A stretch of DNA of 64,000 bases from Oscheius tipulae. Lineage: Eukaryota; Nematoda; Chromadorea; Rhabditida; Rhabditidae. A program made the translations under genes and the position numbers. The stretch lies in NCBI GenBank assembly GCA_037178975.1, contig JASJZH010000005.1:8270501-8334500 (forward strand), given 5' to 3'. Of this stretch, positions 1 through 12,948 are shown in pieces. The notes beneath the pieces were generated by a model, which saw nothing but the letters and a program-made list of their open reading frames with translations, did not search any database and was not told where the DNA came from. Each line of letters begins with the position of its first letter. Positions within the stretch are counted from its first letter, which is position 1.

Positions 1-1272
1 GGCATGAAATAGCCTGACGGGTACTGATTGTCAGAATACATTGACAAGACAAGTGGACAGCGGCAAATTAGAAAATTTTGACAGGTTGACAGAGGCAATC
101 AAAGAAATTTTCCAGCTGACTGGGACAGGGTGACAGAGACCGGTTGACAGTTGCGATACGATGATATTGACAAGGTAACAGTTGGAAAGTGAAATACTCT
201 CAATGTGAGATTCTTTACAGGTCTTAAAATTGACAGAAAGAGTTAGAGACAATTGACAAGCTGACAGAGAGACAGTTACGAAGTGATATACTGCTTGAAC
301 TTCCAACGCACACAGCCCTGTGAATAAGGAACATAGAGTGCCCATTCAGAAGCTCGGATGTCCCCGATATGACATACTGCGCGTCCCCAAGGACTTGCAA
401 AGAGGAGGAAGTTGTAATCTGTGGGCCCTAGAGACCGAACAACTGAGCATGACGCGGCAGGAGTCAGACTCTTTTTGTTCCGATCTGTTTGCAGGCGACC
501 CATGACGTCTGCGCAATAATACGGGCCCGGAGTATGAGAAAAATGTGTGTGTATGTGAGGGAGGAGAGGAGAACACAGTGGCATCCCCCGGAGATTGACT
601 TCCGGAAGAACGGGGCCCGAGACAAGGAATGTTTCCATCTCTCTCCTCTTTAAAAGAGGTTTTTAGGAGATCATCTTGCAGGGAGCCGCGTCATCTCCTT
701 TTAGCCCTCCGGAATGACGAAACTAATAGCTATGAATAGACTAATGACCACTCGTTGAGTATCTTTTGACGCTGGAAGGGTAGGGGGTACCTTCTGATAC
801 AAATTCTTTAATATCAGCAAATCTTTTGCACCTTCACAAGGACCTGCTAAGAGCAGATGACCAAAGTTGAATTTGGTTAGCGGTGTACTGCTCCGGTAGT
901 TCAAGAGCAAGAATCCGTAGGAAAATGATAGAGACAGGATGGACAGGTTGATAGGCTGATAATTCGGGTTGACAGGATAAGAAGTGGACAGAGAGACCGG
1001 GAGATAGTAAGACAGAGACAAAGTGACAAAGAGACAGAGAGACAGAGATGCAAAGAGAGACATGAAGAACAAAAATTTTGTGACTTCTGTGGTAGTTGTG
1101 TCAAAAAAACAAGTCAGATGACTCATCGGCACACAAACTACTTCATGGAAACCTGAGGGCCGAAAGACCGAAAGATACAACACCACAGCTCTCTCTCCCT
1201 CGCCCTCATTTCCAAAACAAAACGCCTGGCAACCCTCAACATAACAAGAGACCCGATTTGTAAGCATGTTTA
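1..1272. other. No gene recognised; GACAG-rich low-complexity DNA
   Basis: Open frames here run through degenerate GACAGA/TGACAG tracts and give serine- and leucine-rich translations without any domain. I see no splice-bounded exon, RNA gene or clear repeat unit. An AATAAA on the minus strand overlapping the stop codon of the next gene lies at the right edge. Confidence 0.5.
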
Positions 1273-2992
1273 TTACAGGACTCTCTGAGATCCGATGGCT
1301 TCTCGTAGTCGCTGCTCCAAAATATCATAGTCTTCTTTCTCTTCCGCGGTCAGACGGGGTGAGAGACGTAGCACATCCTCGTGGTCGAAGATTCCCGTGT
1401 GGAAGGGCAGCTCCTGAGAGTCTTGTTCTTTGGAATCGACCGGGAGGGGTCTAAGCTGGAGGCCCCGGAGAAAGAGATCAGGTTCTCGGATGATTTGATC
1501 GGCTTTAGAGAGGGCTTCCTCAAAAGGGGGGTCGATGGGTCGCAGCTCGGACTCTTTTAGCATTTTCATAAGCTCCTGCTTTGACATTTCGGTCGTAGTC
1601 TCTTCGTTGGTTCCGAGGACTGTTTCTGCGGTGGTGCTGTTCGGTTCCGATGTCGCATCTTGAACAGACGGTTCACGGGATGTACCATCCGGTGTGATGG
1701 CTTCCAGAGTCGGTTCAGGTGAAGAAAAAGAGGGCGCCTCTTCGGTATCAGGAAACAGATCCGGAGCGGGAAAGGGAGAAGAGGTAATCAGTTCCTCTGA
1801 CCAGGTATCTAGAATCTCCCTCCCGTCCACGGTCACGGTCGGTCTCTTCTTCCATTCAGGAAAGGGGACCTCCTCCTTTTTGGAAAGAGACAGCAGCTTC
1901 AACAATTCCAGAGACTCTTTTTTAGCCGGTGAAATGGGCTTATCGGCGTTCTTCCCTGTCAACGGATCCTCCTGTTTTTCCTTGTCTTGCATCTTTAGAT
2001 CAGCTCCGATGAGGATGAGCTTGGAGTATCTGAACAGACAAAATGATTACCGTCCAATAGAAGAGGAGATGGTATTTTAAGAGGCAGGAAGGCATTTTCG
2101 AGCATTTTGAAGTTCTGCAAAGTTGTAGTCCTTGATCTGCTCTACAACTTTGTAGAACATCATAAAATCACAGCGTGGTACCGAAAAAGGCCGTGCTCCC
2201 GTGCGTACAGTGTCAACACATTTAGGCCGTACTGTCTCGAATGCTCAGAATGTGGCCCAGTGAAATGTTACGGGCGAAACTGGTGAGGGGTGGCAACTTA
2301 CTTCCACACACTCTTCCTGTCATCGGAGTTGACTGCTCGAACAGCACAGATAATCGAAAGTGAACCCTCGGGAAGAACGAATCTCTCGTGAATTGCCGTG
2401 ATGTCAGAGGAGATGGACATGTCTAGTAAGGATAGAGACTGAATGATTATGTTTAGACGAAGAATAGTGAAAGATACCTCATTGGTTCGAGCATCCTCTG
2501 CTTCACAAATGATTCTGAAGGATCTTCCGTCTTCGGATCCAGCATCATTCCAGCTGTGTGGAACTGTCCATTTTAGACGGAGAATGTGAACAGTCAGGGT
2601 GTCCTTTGCCGCGCTAAATCACAAGCTACTGGCTTTGTCATTCTGTCAGTTTTCTGTCGAGAGGATAGAGAGACAGGGAGAGAGAAGAAGTTCACTAGGA
2701 CAAAAAAAAACGAGACTGACAATGTACACGTACAATGACAAGGTGACACTCATGGAATAAAACCAATCTCACTCTGCCTGAACTTTCGATACACTCAATC
2801 TCAGCCGTTCGATTGGACTCGGATCGGCGGGACCATCTTCCCATTGAACGACTCTTCCCGTTTTCAGCTGAACTGTTCTTTTCAGACCAATCAAAAGTCA
2901 CTCACGTGAACTCCTTTATGCGCTACAATCGAGGCAATAGACAAGAAAAAGGGGATCAGCATAGTGAAAGCGGGCGAGACTGATATCTGCAT
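1273..2992 (-). CDS. Predicted secreted protein with FN3/Ig-like beta region and acidic tail, unrecognised
   Basis: Five exons join in phase to 403 codons: 2992-2906, 2867-2773, 2613-2478, 2438-2302 and 2029-1273. Exon 1 is a complete signal-peptide exon (MQISVSPAF, then a hydrophobic run ending SIVAH). Residues about 30-155 alternate hydrophobic residues with two cysteines (FRIICEAEDA and LSIICAVRAVNSDD), which resembles an FN3 or Ig-like beta sandwich. The remaining 240 residues are acidic, rich in S, T, P and E, and probably disordered. There is no second hydrophobic stretch strong enough for an obvious membrane anchor. AATAAA overlaps the TAA stop. I do not recognise the family; secretion is inferred only from the first exon. 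The in-phase fit of all four introns supports a real gene. Confidence 0.65.
2112..2158. repeat. Hairpin repeat (TTCTGCAAAGTTGTAG family)
   Basis: Arms 2112-2128 and 2142-2158 are inverted copies, 17 nt with one mismatch, around a 13-nt loop. It lies in the last intron of the minus-strand secreted-protein gene. Related hairpins occur at 9434-9486 and 14336-14380, so this is a dispersed family. Confidence 0.6.
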
Positions 2993-5129
2993 ATTGGGAG
3001 AAACTTGACCCCCGGCTGGACACAAGATCCGGTTTTGACCTTCGAGGAAAACTTGTCTCTCTGTCTCTCTTACTGTCTGTCACCTCTATTCCCTGAATGA
3101 TGGAATACGTAATAAGCTCGCGTGTCTGTCCATTGTGACAGTTCGCCCTCTTTTGATCCTCCCGCCCTTATCCAAGAAGCTTCTATTCCTGAAGAGAGAG
3201 AGAGAGAGCTGACATCGATTGGGCTGACAAGTTTACGATCTAACGTTAGGTGTCATAAAGCATGGGTCTGGCCATAAAGGGGCCTGCTGCCAGCTGTCGC
3301 ACGGGAGCCATACGGTAGCTAATGGCTCGGACTCCACCGCCCCTTACGGTAGACTTGAACACTGACTTCGGAAAGAGAGAACATAATTACATTATTCATG
3401 TCTATTTTGCCGCCTGGCGGCTATTAATTTGTGTCTTGGATGAATTATGTAGCAAACTGACGGAATGCGGCAACAGCCCGAGAAGCTTCAGATACTGTAA
3501 CGACTCTGTCTCTCTTACTGTTCATCACCTCCATAACCCCTCGGATAATCTGCAGAAAGCGTGTGGCAACAGTGCAGGTGGTCGCTAATGTGTCATAATT
3601 TTTACGTTCGAGCCTTATTGGCGCACTGGACGCATTGTCTGATTACCTAATTGCAGAGGAAGGACGTGACAGATGAGCAACGAAATGTGCCCGGTTGAGC
3701 GCACGGAGCCAATTGAAGACACATATGACTTCTCTTTTAGATTGACCCTTCTCTCTCTAATGGGTTGAAGATGAGCTCCGTTAGGGAGGCCCCCGGGTAA
3801 TCGGAAAGAAACACATTACAGTAAGAAGGCAATGGGTCATAGACAGCATGGTAAGAAAGAGGAGTACTGAAAATAACAACAGGAATTTTTCTAAAAGGTC
3901 TTCGTATTACAGCAAGCAGATACACGTCTTGATTTAAGCATGCCTGTCAACTTCTATCACTCAACCCAAAGTCAAACATGTGAGACAAAGAGAGAGACAG
4001 AGGAAGAGAGACAGGAAGACGAAGATTCTAAGAGATAGGGAGAAAAAGAGAGACAGAGAGATAGAAAGACAGAGAAACAAAGAGACAGAAGGAAAGAGAA
4101 ACAGAGACTTAGGAACAGAGAAACAGAGACAGAAAGAGAGAGGGACAGTGAGACAAAGTGACAAAGAGGCAGAGAGACAGAAAAACAGAATAACAGAGAA
4201 ACAGAGTCATACATCTGTTCGTCAAATATTTGAACCAGACAGCTTGACTGACAAGTTACTCTTGCGTGGCACCTTTCCGCACCCCATTTTGAGGAAATCC
4301 CTCTCCAATCGCCCCTCTAATCTCCTTTCACTGAGCAGAAAAATGTGTGTAATCTTCAAAGATCCTACGGTGCTGCTTCTCTTCTTCGAAGAGCACGAGC
4401 GCGCGGGCATTGGCCCCTTCGTCCAGAGGGGCGTGTCCGGATGACTCTCTGAAGCCATTCGGAAGCCCCTTCGGTCAGCCGGCTGACCCCAGGGAAGACC
4501 CTTTTGTGTCAACGGTCCTTTCGTGTATTCGTCCATCCATCCATCCATCCACCGAGAGTCCACCGATATCCAATCAGGCTGAGTGCTTTCATTGGGGGAG
4601 ACGGCACGGGGAGCAGCTCAGCCCCCTCGGAAGGCTCGACTCCTTCCCGATTTACACAAATCCTTTTCGAATTCTTCATTTTCCCAGCAACCTTACCAGT
4701 TTCTGTGTGTCTTCGTCCCATCTTCGGTGCCCCCTGATGTCTCAGCCTTTTCTTTCATTTCCGAAGTTCAGAGCCATACGTTGGTACTAATGAGAGAGGG
4801 TAAAACGATGAAGACAGAAGAAGCAGCTACTACTTCAGACGAATCGACCTCGATCCAGCAGACTACGGCTACAGTTGGTGGTAAGTATCTCTGTCTTTTT
4901 GTCCCTCGGTCTCTGTCTTTCTGTCTCTTTGTTTTTATTTCTCTTTGCCCTTATGTCCTTCTGTCCACTTTCTGCTTCTCTGTATTTCTCTGTCTCTCTG
5001 TCGCTTTGCTATCAGAAAAAGGTTGAGCTAATTACCAGCCGCCGTCCATATTTGCCTCATCTCACCTGTTAACCCGTGCGCATCTGTTGTATTAGGTGTC
5101 AGTCCATTTGGTTCTTTTGGGCCAGACAA
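2993..5129. other. Intergenic stretch with GACAGA tract; possible upstream exon
   Basis: A GACAGAGA tract occupies about 3975-4215. At 4808-4881 an ATG opens 24 codons (MKTEEAATTSDE) and ends at a good donor, GTAAGT. It might be an alternative first exon of the LIM-homeobox gene, but I could not join it in frame to the LIM exons. The remaining DNA shows no supported gene. Confidence 0.4.
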
Positions 5130-8100
5130 ATGCCGCCCCAGGCTGCCCCTTCCAAAAACAAATCAGCCGCTCCAGTTCAACCTTTGCCTGAAACGAAGCG
5201 TAACGCAGTCAGTCCAAGAGCAGACATTATTCATAAGCATCCATCATTGCAGCCGGCTGTCCGCACTGCTCAGCCTGTGACCAGCTCATCACGGAAAAGT
5301 TTGTCAACAGGGTTCTCGATCGCTCATACCACAGTGACTGTCTCCGCTGCTCAACCTGCAGTCAGCTCCTGACGCGGACGTGTTTCTTGAGACAGGAGCA
5401 GCTGTACTGTCGCGATCATTTCTATAGGTAAGGGTCCTGGAGGGAAGGATCAGACTGGTTCAGAAGGTTCGGCACAAAGTGTACGCTCTGCGGAGACGGA
5501 ATTGTACCGGATTCTGTTGTCAGGAGGGCGTCGGGTAAGCAAGGTCTAAAGCGGTCTAATGATCCTTTAGGACACATCTACCACGTGGAGTGTTTCCAGT
5601 GCGTAATCTGTAAGCGGGAGTTGAAGACAGGCGAAGAGTTCTATTTAATCCCGGATGATGGACGACTTGTCTGCAAATCCGACTACGAACTCGCCAAGGA
5701 AAAACGTGAGTCAAGTGATTTTCATTGTATAATCAATATGGGTTTTGTAAACAGTCTTGGTATAAAGGAAAAGTGAGCCCATCGGTCGGCTCTAGTACCA
5801 GATACTGTCGCAGTTTCTAGCTATTTGCTTTCCCATGAACATTTTTCCCTGTCGTTTTCTTTATTTTTGCTGGATCTACTCTGTCTCTACCATTCTATCA
5901 ATATTAGGTGTCTGTCACTTTGTTCTTGTCAATATTTCTGCGAACTATCCAGCGTCTGTATCACTCTCACAGTATTTAGATCTCTACCAGTTCCCTGTTT
6001 GGCTGCCCTTTCAGAAATCGAAATGTTTCGGCGGGCATCCCGGACCCAAGTCGCTCAGTTTTCTAGGCCAGTAGGCTAACAACTGAGCTATGACGTGTAG
6101 TTTCCCTCGACAGTCAGTCCTTCTGAGTATGTTTCTGGCAAATTTACAACATAAATCGACGTTTTTCGCAATAACTGGAGTTCCAAGCATGGACAAGCCA
6201 ACTATCGACACGCTGTAACTGGTCATTTTTTGCTTGTGGCCTGGGGTGAGCCAACGATGTGACAGGTAGAAAAACAGAGACCTCCAGAGCCCCAAAACTT
6301 TTGCCCTCACTTTGATACGTACTGTTAATTTCACCAAAGACAAAAAGTTCAATAGTATTCTTCACCGCAAGAAACCTCCCGCCGTACTTCTTCTGCCTGT
6401 CACGTGCATACTCACCCGGGGCCTCTTCTTGTTCCTCGTCCTTCACGCCTATAGACAGACGGACAGGGTCCCAAATGTCAATTTCCTTTCTGTCTTCAGC
6501 TGTTGCGTCATGTCATTCCGATCCGCCCTACCCAATTTCCCCCTCTGCCCAGTCCATAATCTCGCCGATTTTCCTTCTCGGTACGGACCATCTGGCCCTG
6601 TCTATCCTCCCTGTTCGTAATCCATCTTCATAGACATTTTTCGAGCCCTTGTCGAGGCTTGGGGAAAGCTTGTTCTCAAGCGATTGCTTGTCTATTTCGG
6701 CCGGTCTGTGACTTTCTCACAGTTGATTAAATTTTCTCGGTGTGACTGTCTGTGTCGATTGAGCCCAACCTACCGTAGTCCAGCCTCCACCTGTCTTTTG
6801 TGTCTCGTGAGGCCATTGACTTGCGCTGATTACCTAACGATAAACGGCTTTATCGAGGCTGTTTTCCTGAGAGAGGGAGATCAAGATTTAATTAAACCTC
6901 GATTGCCCGAGATAGCCATTCGCTCCCTCATTCTTTGTGTCTCTGTCTCTCTGTATCTCTGCCTTTCTGTTTCTCTGTCTGAAACAGCACAGATCGCCTC
7001 CCGGTCGGGAGATGGCTTCTTTCTAATCCCCCACCCACAACTAATCCTATCCATGTAAAGAGCAAGAGACCTGAGGAGGATCACTGAGGTCGTCAAAAGA
7101 ACTGACCGAATTTCTATCGGTCATCCTCTGCTCACTCCCCCTCTCTCCAAGTCTGGACATGACTCACCTATGATTCTCTGCAAACCGTTCTTCTGTTTAG
7201 TCTCATACCCTCACTCCTTCCAATTAGAGTGTCTCTAGAGAGGCTCGTCTACCTGCTCTCTGTAATTGGTTTCACTACCAGCTGGTTAGATTCTTTGCTG
7301 CTCCTTGTTCGTGTTTCTCTGTTCCTGTTTTTTTCTACCCGTTCCGGCTGACGCATTCTCCGACGTGCTCGTGGGACTCTCTTTCTTCTACCCCCTGACG
7401 AAATGTGTCGTGTTGTAGACTGCCCCTGCGAAAAAAAAGGAATTACCAAGTAGTGAAACTATGTTGTCGACGCAGAGCGGAACATATATGCTGCGTCTCC
7501 CCGTAACGACTCTCTAACGACCTCAAAATCAATTATTACTAGGGTTAATGAAAAATCGGGAATAGTCTCTTCCACAGGTAGTACCATTTCACCCCACAAT
7601 GTTGTCGAAAACAGTCAGAAAAGTTGTGTCAGTCTGCGTATTTTCTCACGAATCTGTGGCTGTTTGCGCGCCGTCGCCACATTGCACCTGCCCACTGCCG
7701 CCCCCGAGGGCTTTCAGAGCTCCTTCTCTCTGTCCTAACACTGGTAGTGTTCCCATCTCCCTCCCCCAGTTCGAACAGTAACAACTTTTTGCAGTACTAA
7801 CAGTAGTTCCAGCACGAACTCCCGCCGAAACGAGTGGGTGCGCGGGAGCCAAAGCTCCTCCCAGTCTGCGTCATATCACCTGACCTATTCTGCTACAAAA
7901 CTTAGGCGGCATACTACGAAGGAAAACCCTGTCTCTTACTCTTTCTCTCTCTCTCACACTCCCATACCTTGGCTTATACACTGAGACAACTCTATGCTTT
8001 CACCTACAATTGCGAAAGATACAAACTTTTTCAGCAAGCGACTCTGAGATGGATTCCGGCAACAAGAGACCTAGAACCACCATCTCTGCCAAAGCATTGG

Positions 8101-9897
8101 AAACGTTGAAACAGGTAACGTAGTAAGATCCTTAAAAACTAAGTAAACACGTTAAGGCTTACCAGGAGAGCAGCAAACCGGCTCGTCATGTCCGAGAACA
8201 GCTCGCTATGAAGTGTGGCCTGGAAATGAGGGTGGTACAAGTGAGTTAATGATAAAAAAAAGTACTCTCATGCAATTTTCTTAATCCGAGGAGATGTGAG
8301 AATGCAATCAGAGCGGATAATCAGTCAGTCTTTGGAAGATTAGGTCAATCCGCAAGGTTACTTTTCTCCTTTTCGTTTTTTTTCTGATTGACTCTTTACG
8401 TCGTAAAGTTTTAGAGATTTACTGCTACCGTAGTCTATCTCTTTCTCTCTCTCTCTCTCTCTTACAACCATCGTCAAGTGCTCCTGGTCGGTGGGAATTT
8501 GGCGCTGATTACAGCCGCGGGTCGCCCCAGCAACGCAGCTGATAATCCCCCTCTGGTCGAGAAATCCAGCAGCCACCTGACCACAAAAGGGCAACAGAGC
8601 TTGAGGTTCACTGACAGAACTCTCAGAATTTGAAAGAGAGTAAGGACGCGGCTTAGACTTAGTAATACCGCAGACTGTCTGAGACTGTTCGAGTTCCTCA
8701 TTCATAGGATTACTGAGAGTAACTGGAGGACTACAGTAATACGGGCTTAAGCAAAGTATGAGCATTGAACCCGACTCCTATCGGATCCTAGTGGAAGCTC
8801 CTACCGGGTGCGCTTTACGGTAAAGATCGTGCGCTCCTTCAGACTGGTACCTGAATGCATCTAGTCGCCAAATAAAAAGAAACATTTTAACCTATTCAAC
8901 GCCTTCCTGCCAAGTTGATAGTGCCAACTATTCCGAATCTTTCAGGTCTGGTTCCAAAACCGTCGTGCCAAGGAGAAACGACTAAAAAAGGATGCCGGTC
9001 GACGTTGGGGCGGTCAGATCAAGGGCGACAGTGACTCAAACTCTCCCTCCGGCAGCATCCAGGGACAGTCTCCTCAGTACAACCCGCAGCCTCCGGGACA
9101 ACAGCTTGATTGTGAGCAGCTTGAGAAATTTAGTGTACATTGTGTTCAGATGCTTCTGCCTACAACGACTCTGTCCTCGACAACGAAGTCCACCGTCCGA
9201 CTGAAGTTAGTTACAGTGGTAGGCGATTGTCTTTCGGGAAGAAAACTTGTTTTTTTAGTTGCCGAGCTGGAAAACTACCCGGGAATCCCTCGCCCCGAGC
9301 TCACTCTCGCCCCGGCTGGAGCTCTTCTCGGAATGGACTCCATGACTGTCAGTTTGTTATGCATAGTACATACAAAAGTAGTGGCGTGTCCGCTGTTTTC
9401 GTGCCCAAAATGTCATTTTTGGGCTTTTATGGTGTTCTGAAAAGTTGTAGAGCTGATCATACATGATCGCTACAACTTTACAGAGCATCAAAAAGCTTAA
9501 AAAAGCCTTCGTGAGCCTATAAACACCGCGTAGGCAATTGCATATTCTCTGGCGCGCACGTTTTTTGCCACAAGGCTATAATTTTGACATTTTTGATGTT
9601 CTGTAAAGTTATCGAACAGATTAAGGGCTACAATATTACAGAACAAATGAAAAATCAAAAATGCTGTTATGGTCCCAAAAACAGCGTATTTAGAGCTTCC
9701 ATTGGAACAATTGTAGTTCGAACATATGTGGCGCGCTTTTTTAGCACTTTCATAACCTTTTTATTCTTCAGGGCTTCCCCCCGATGCCCCAGCACATGGG
9801 CTCAGATTCTCTCTACTCGATGCAGCACATGGCCGCCATGCAGGCTCCGTCACTTTCCATGAATGGCCTAGTGCATAACTACAGCCACATGGTCTAA
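5130..9897 (+). CDS. ceh-14: LIM-homeodomain transcription factor, Lhx3/Lhx4 class
   Basis: Ten exons join in phase to 354 residues: 5130-5199, 5253-5427, 5464-5534, 5571-5705, 8035-8114, 8157-8240, 8946-9111, 9150-9218, 9259-9347, 9772-9897. LIM1 (residues about 26-82) has the CSAC...HSDC...CSTC zinc ligands. LIM2 (about 84-145) includes [14 protein letters not shown] and [10 protein letters not shown]. The homeodomain (about 160-220) starts KRPRTTIS and contains [16 protein letters not shown], the Lhx3/4 signature. The tail is rich in S, P, Q and M ([10 protein letters not shown]) and ends HMV. This is a nuclear DNA-binding factor used in neuron specification in animals; the C. elegans member is ceh-14. 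The ATG at 5130 is the first in frame with LIM1, but an upstream coding exon is possible. The 2.3-kb intron between LIM2 and the homeodomain holds TC-rich DNA and a tRNA-like relic. Confidence 0.92.
6017..6093 (-). repeat. tRNA-like relic (SINE-like)
   Basis: The minus strand reads CATAGCTCAGTTGTTAGCC (A-box-like) and, further on, TTGGGTCCGGGATGCC (weak B-box-like). It sits in the long intron of the LIM-homeobox gene. It does not fold into a proper tRNA by eye. Confidence 0.35.
9434..9486. repeat. Hairpin repeat (TTCTGCAAAGTTGTAG family)
   Basis: Arms 9434-9450 and 9470-9486 form an imperfect inverted pair around a loop that itself contains TGATCATACATGATC-type symmetry. A weaker relative, GTTCTGTAAAGTTATC ... 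ATATTACAGAAC, follows at about 9598-9650. Both lie in the last intron of the LIM-homeobox gene. Confidence 0.55.
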
Positions 9898-10258
9898 GCC
9901 ATTTCCAGTTATTCCCCTTAAAACGATCCGCGTGATCTCCACCTCCTTTGTGTTTCTCTTCACAAAAAAGATTTTTTTTTATTCTCGGAATGAAGGTTCA
10001 TATAGAAAGTACAGAAAGTCTTGAGCAACGGGGGTATAAGGCACGTTAGTGGGGCCGGAACGACACGGACACAGTTCACGCAGCAAAGCCTCTCTCTGGG
10101 TTAGGCACTCGGGACAGCGTTTTAGAGAAGCTACAAAAAAAACTGAGTATCACTTATGTGTCCGCGTAAGGAAGGTCCTCTACCAAAAGTTTGATGGGTT
10201 CGAGCGAGCGCTGAAAGAGAAATTTGGATTGCGACTGGTCCCCCTTCGGGGGGAAAGA

Positions 10259-11664
10259 TCAGACTTTGTGGGGTAGGCGTGAGGTCGAGTGGTGACGATC
10301 GTTGTCTTGGGAGGCCAGAGGGGCCTTCTTGATCAGTTCCGGCGAGAAATTGTCCTCTAGCGATGTCTGCAAGGACGAGGGTTGTGAGGAGGTCTTCTTG
10401 AAACTAGGGTGAGACTAGAAGCGGGGTTATGTTGCTAGACAAGTGCGTGTTACCTTGTAGGGAAGATTTCCGTTTGGTTTTGTCTCGGGACTATTTCTAC
10501 TGTCGATCGGCTTCTTCTCGGGCTCGATTTGACTGAAATGCCGTTTTGATAGATACTGTCATTCTATCACTGTCACTGTCTGTCGTCCCTGATAAAGTAT
10601 TCGTAGTGACTTCACTCCGAAGTTGACTTGTCACCTAATCCCTGACAGGATTTAACTTGTCAACTTTGCTTCGTATTCTCGAATCTCACGGTCCTGTCAG
10701 TCAAGCACGCCATAGCCACGCGCTCAAGAAAATCACTAGCGCTGTAAAATCATTTTCCGGTTTCACATAAATCGCGGCGGTGGGCCACGAGAGCCTCGTC
10801 AACACGTCAGTTGCGTTGTTATTGAGAGCGAGGGCCATACCTCTGATGACTGAACTGGCTCTTTGGCCGATCCCACGGCTCTGGAGCATACTGGGACTGG
10901 TAGTAGTAGCGAGGCATCGTGTGACCGTAGCCTTCTTCTGCATGCCTTAGGATGGATCTCTTCCTTCTCCTGCTATTTCTCGTGGAGAATTTGATGATGA
11001 GGAATCCTGCAAATATTTGTTACGTAACTGTTGCGCAAGGAGGGTGAGGGAAAGGGAACGACTTCTTGCGTAACGAGGAAACAAATTAAGGTAAACAATC
11101 AAAATTAGCCCCACCTGCGAAAAACAAGTTCAAATCTTTGGGTTATTGTATCGCAAGGGGTTTTGTAATTTCCTTCCTCTCTCTCTATTGACGTTTATCT
11201 TTGTGATTTTGGTCTCATTTCAAGTGCCGAGGTAGTTAACAATTGGCAAATAGTTAGTGAGCCTATGTAAAAACGGTGCCCGACCTTCCCAGTATAGCGC
11301 AGTCGGTAAGTGCTCCGACTACAGAATCGAAGGTGTCAGGTTTAATCCCCGCACGTGGAAAACATTTTTGTGTTTGTATAAAACGTGATATTTTTTTCGT
11401 CTACCAGTTTTACAGGTAAACCAACCTATCATGCCCACGGCCGAGATCAATGCCATAACGAAGGTCATATTTCGAAGATCCTGAATGTAGTCGGTCATTC
11501 TGTGCATGTCATCGGCGACCTATATTTATACTTTTAGCTGTTTCATATGTACTAACCTGCATCATTTTGGGAATACCGCGAAAGATGACATTCATGTCGG
11601 GATATTGATGAGCGTCGACCATCATGTCGTGTGGTGACTGGTGGGCAGAGGGCCCACTGCCCAT
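10259..11664 (-). CDS. Single-pass membrane protein, unrecognised
   Basis: Five exons join in phase to 184 residues: 11664-11557, 11519-11426, 11006-10841, 10532-10454 and 10366-10259. Residues about 36-50 are amphipathic (VADDMHRMTDYIQDLRN). They are followed by one hydrophobic segment (MTFVMALISAVGMIGFLIIKF) and a stop-transfer cluster (STRNSRRRKRS). The tail has aromatic residues (MPRYYYQSQYAPEPW) and then polar residues. This suggests a short type III or tail-facing membrane protein with a basic cytosolic juxtamembrane region. An alternative last exon at 10741-10660 also fits phase 2 and gives 149 residues. The donor at 11425 is GTTGGT; the more obvious GTAAAA 9 nt downstream would create a stop codon. 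I do not recognise a family. Confidence 0.55.
11291..11357 (+). repeat. tRNA-like element (SINE-like)
   Basis: The sequence has an A-box-like TAGCGCAGTCGGTAAGTGC and a B-box-like GGTTTAATCCCC, about 35 nt apart, followed by a T-rich stretch. It lies antisense in intron 2 of the membrane-protein gene. The acceptor arms do not pair well, so it is unlikely to be a working tRNA. Confidence 0.5.
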
Positions 11665-12880
11665 GTTTCTCACTCTAGAACCAAGGGACTAACCAAGTGG
11701 AAAGGAAGGAAGGAGAGGTCTGATAAGATTAGACTCGGCCCTAATTAGCATAAGACAACAGAGAATTTGATTAGACCGACGAAGGGTGAAGAAGTACTGG
11801 ATGCCTTCACTCTCAGAGAGTCATCTCCCCAGGGGCGATGCCATATAACTCATGCCACTAAAAAGGCGTTCAAACAGGCGATGAATGGGCCGGGGAGGTC
11901 GGAGAGCATGTTGCGCGAAGAAGGCTTTTGGCAGGATGAGAGTTGGGTCAGGCGGCCATGTCCCGACAGGAGAAAACAGCTGTCTCTTTGGGGAGTGGGG
12001 ACGAGAAATCAAATAATCAATTATCTGCTCCCGACCGAGTGTATCTAACAAACCACAGAACATTGACGGATTGAGAGGGACAGAGACAGAGAGATGAGTC
12101 AAACATGTATATAGGAAGGAAGCTTGAGGTGGACCTCAGCAATTGGCATCGTTAGCCAGTATGTTTGCGTAGGGGGGTCTTGTACCTTCTGGGGCCGGCC
12201 AGAGCCCTGATTCGGTTACCCAATGAGCTAGGGTCACTCCGTGTGTTTTCCAACGAAAACGGGACTTCAACCTACTACGAAAAGTAGACAAAAGAACTGA
12301 AAGACTCCCAAAAGGTCAGAGAGCACATAAAGAGTTGGTGCAATTAGATCTAAGACAATGGTCAGTGCCAGCGGGAGGCGGGGTCCTCCTGACTCACAGC
12401 TCGCTCGGTCGGGTTCAATCGATACCAAAAGAACATGGTTCGGAGGGTCCGAGTACCCGGAGGCTAGATGGGAACAGGCTCTCGGGTGTTGACCATCTCC
12501 GAGGAAATGATGAGGAAGTGCCATCTCCAAGCAGGGGAACAAAGACTGACCTTATACAGTAGGATGACTAACAGGAAGGAATGGGCAATGTTATGAGAGA
12601 GATAGTCGCTGGTGTCAATCGGACAATAAATTCAAACTTGTACTTCGCGCTACTTTTGGGTCCAACCAAGAACTATATTTATCCGCCAAACTTGTAAGCA
12701 GCTGGTCGATTGAGTGTAGATCAGAGCAAGTGAGAAGAGAGGGTGTGAATGGGCCATCTGTCAGGAATAAAAAGTTTGACCGAGTGTCAGACTTTCCAAA
12801 TTTATGCGTTTTCATGTGAGAAAGGAAAAAATGAACGCTCCATAAACAAAGGATGGTTGACATAAATATCATAAATGTTT

Positions 12881-12948
12881 GTCAACCGCAGGGTTCGAAC
12901 CTGCGCCCTCCGGAGAGCAGTACCTTAGACCACCCGGCCAGATTGAAA
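12881..12948 (-). repeat. tRNA-like element with intact T-arm
   Basis: The minus strand contains TGGCCGGGTGGTCTAAGG (A-box-like) and a perfect five-pair T arm, GCAGG-TTCGAAC-CCTGC. The 5' and 3' acceptor strands pair poorly and the anticodon arm is ambiguous. I call it a tRNA-derived repeat rather than a gene. Confidence 0.5.

Noticed and set aside
3961-4214. Leucine/serine-rich open frames across the GACAGA/TCTGTC tracts, here and elsewhere
   Set aside because: They are translations of simple repeats in several frames at once, with no splice context or domain.
12881-12948. A functional tRNA gene
   Set aside because: The T arm is perfect, but the acceptor stem does not pair and no clear anticodon arm exists; the same holds for the other tRNA-like units.
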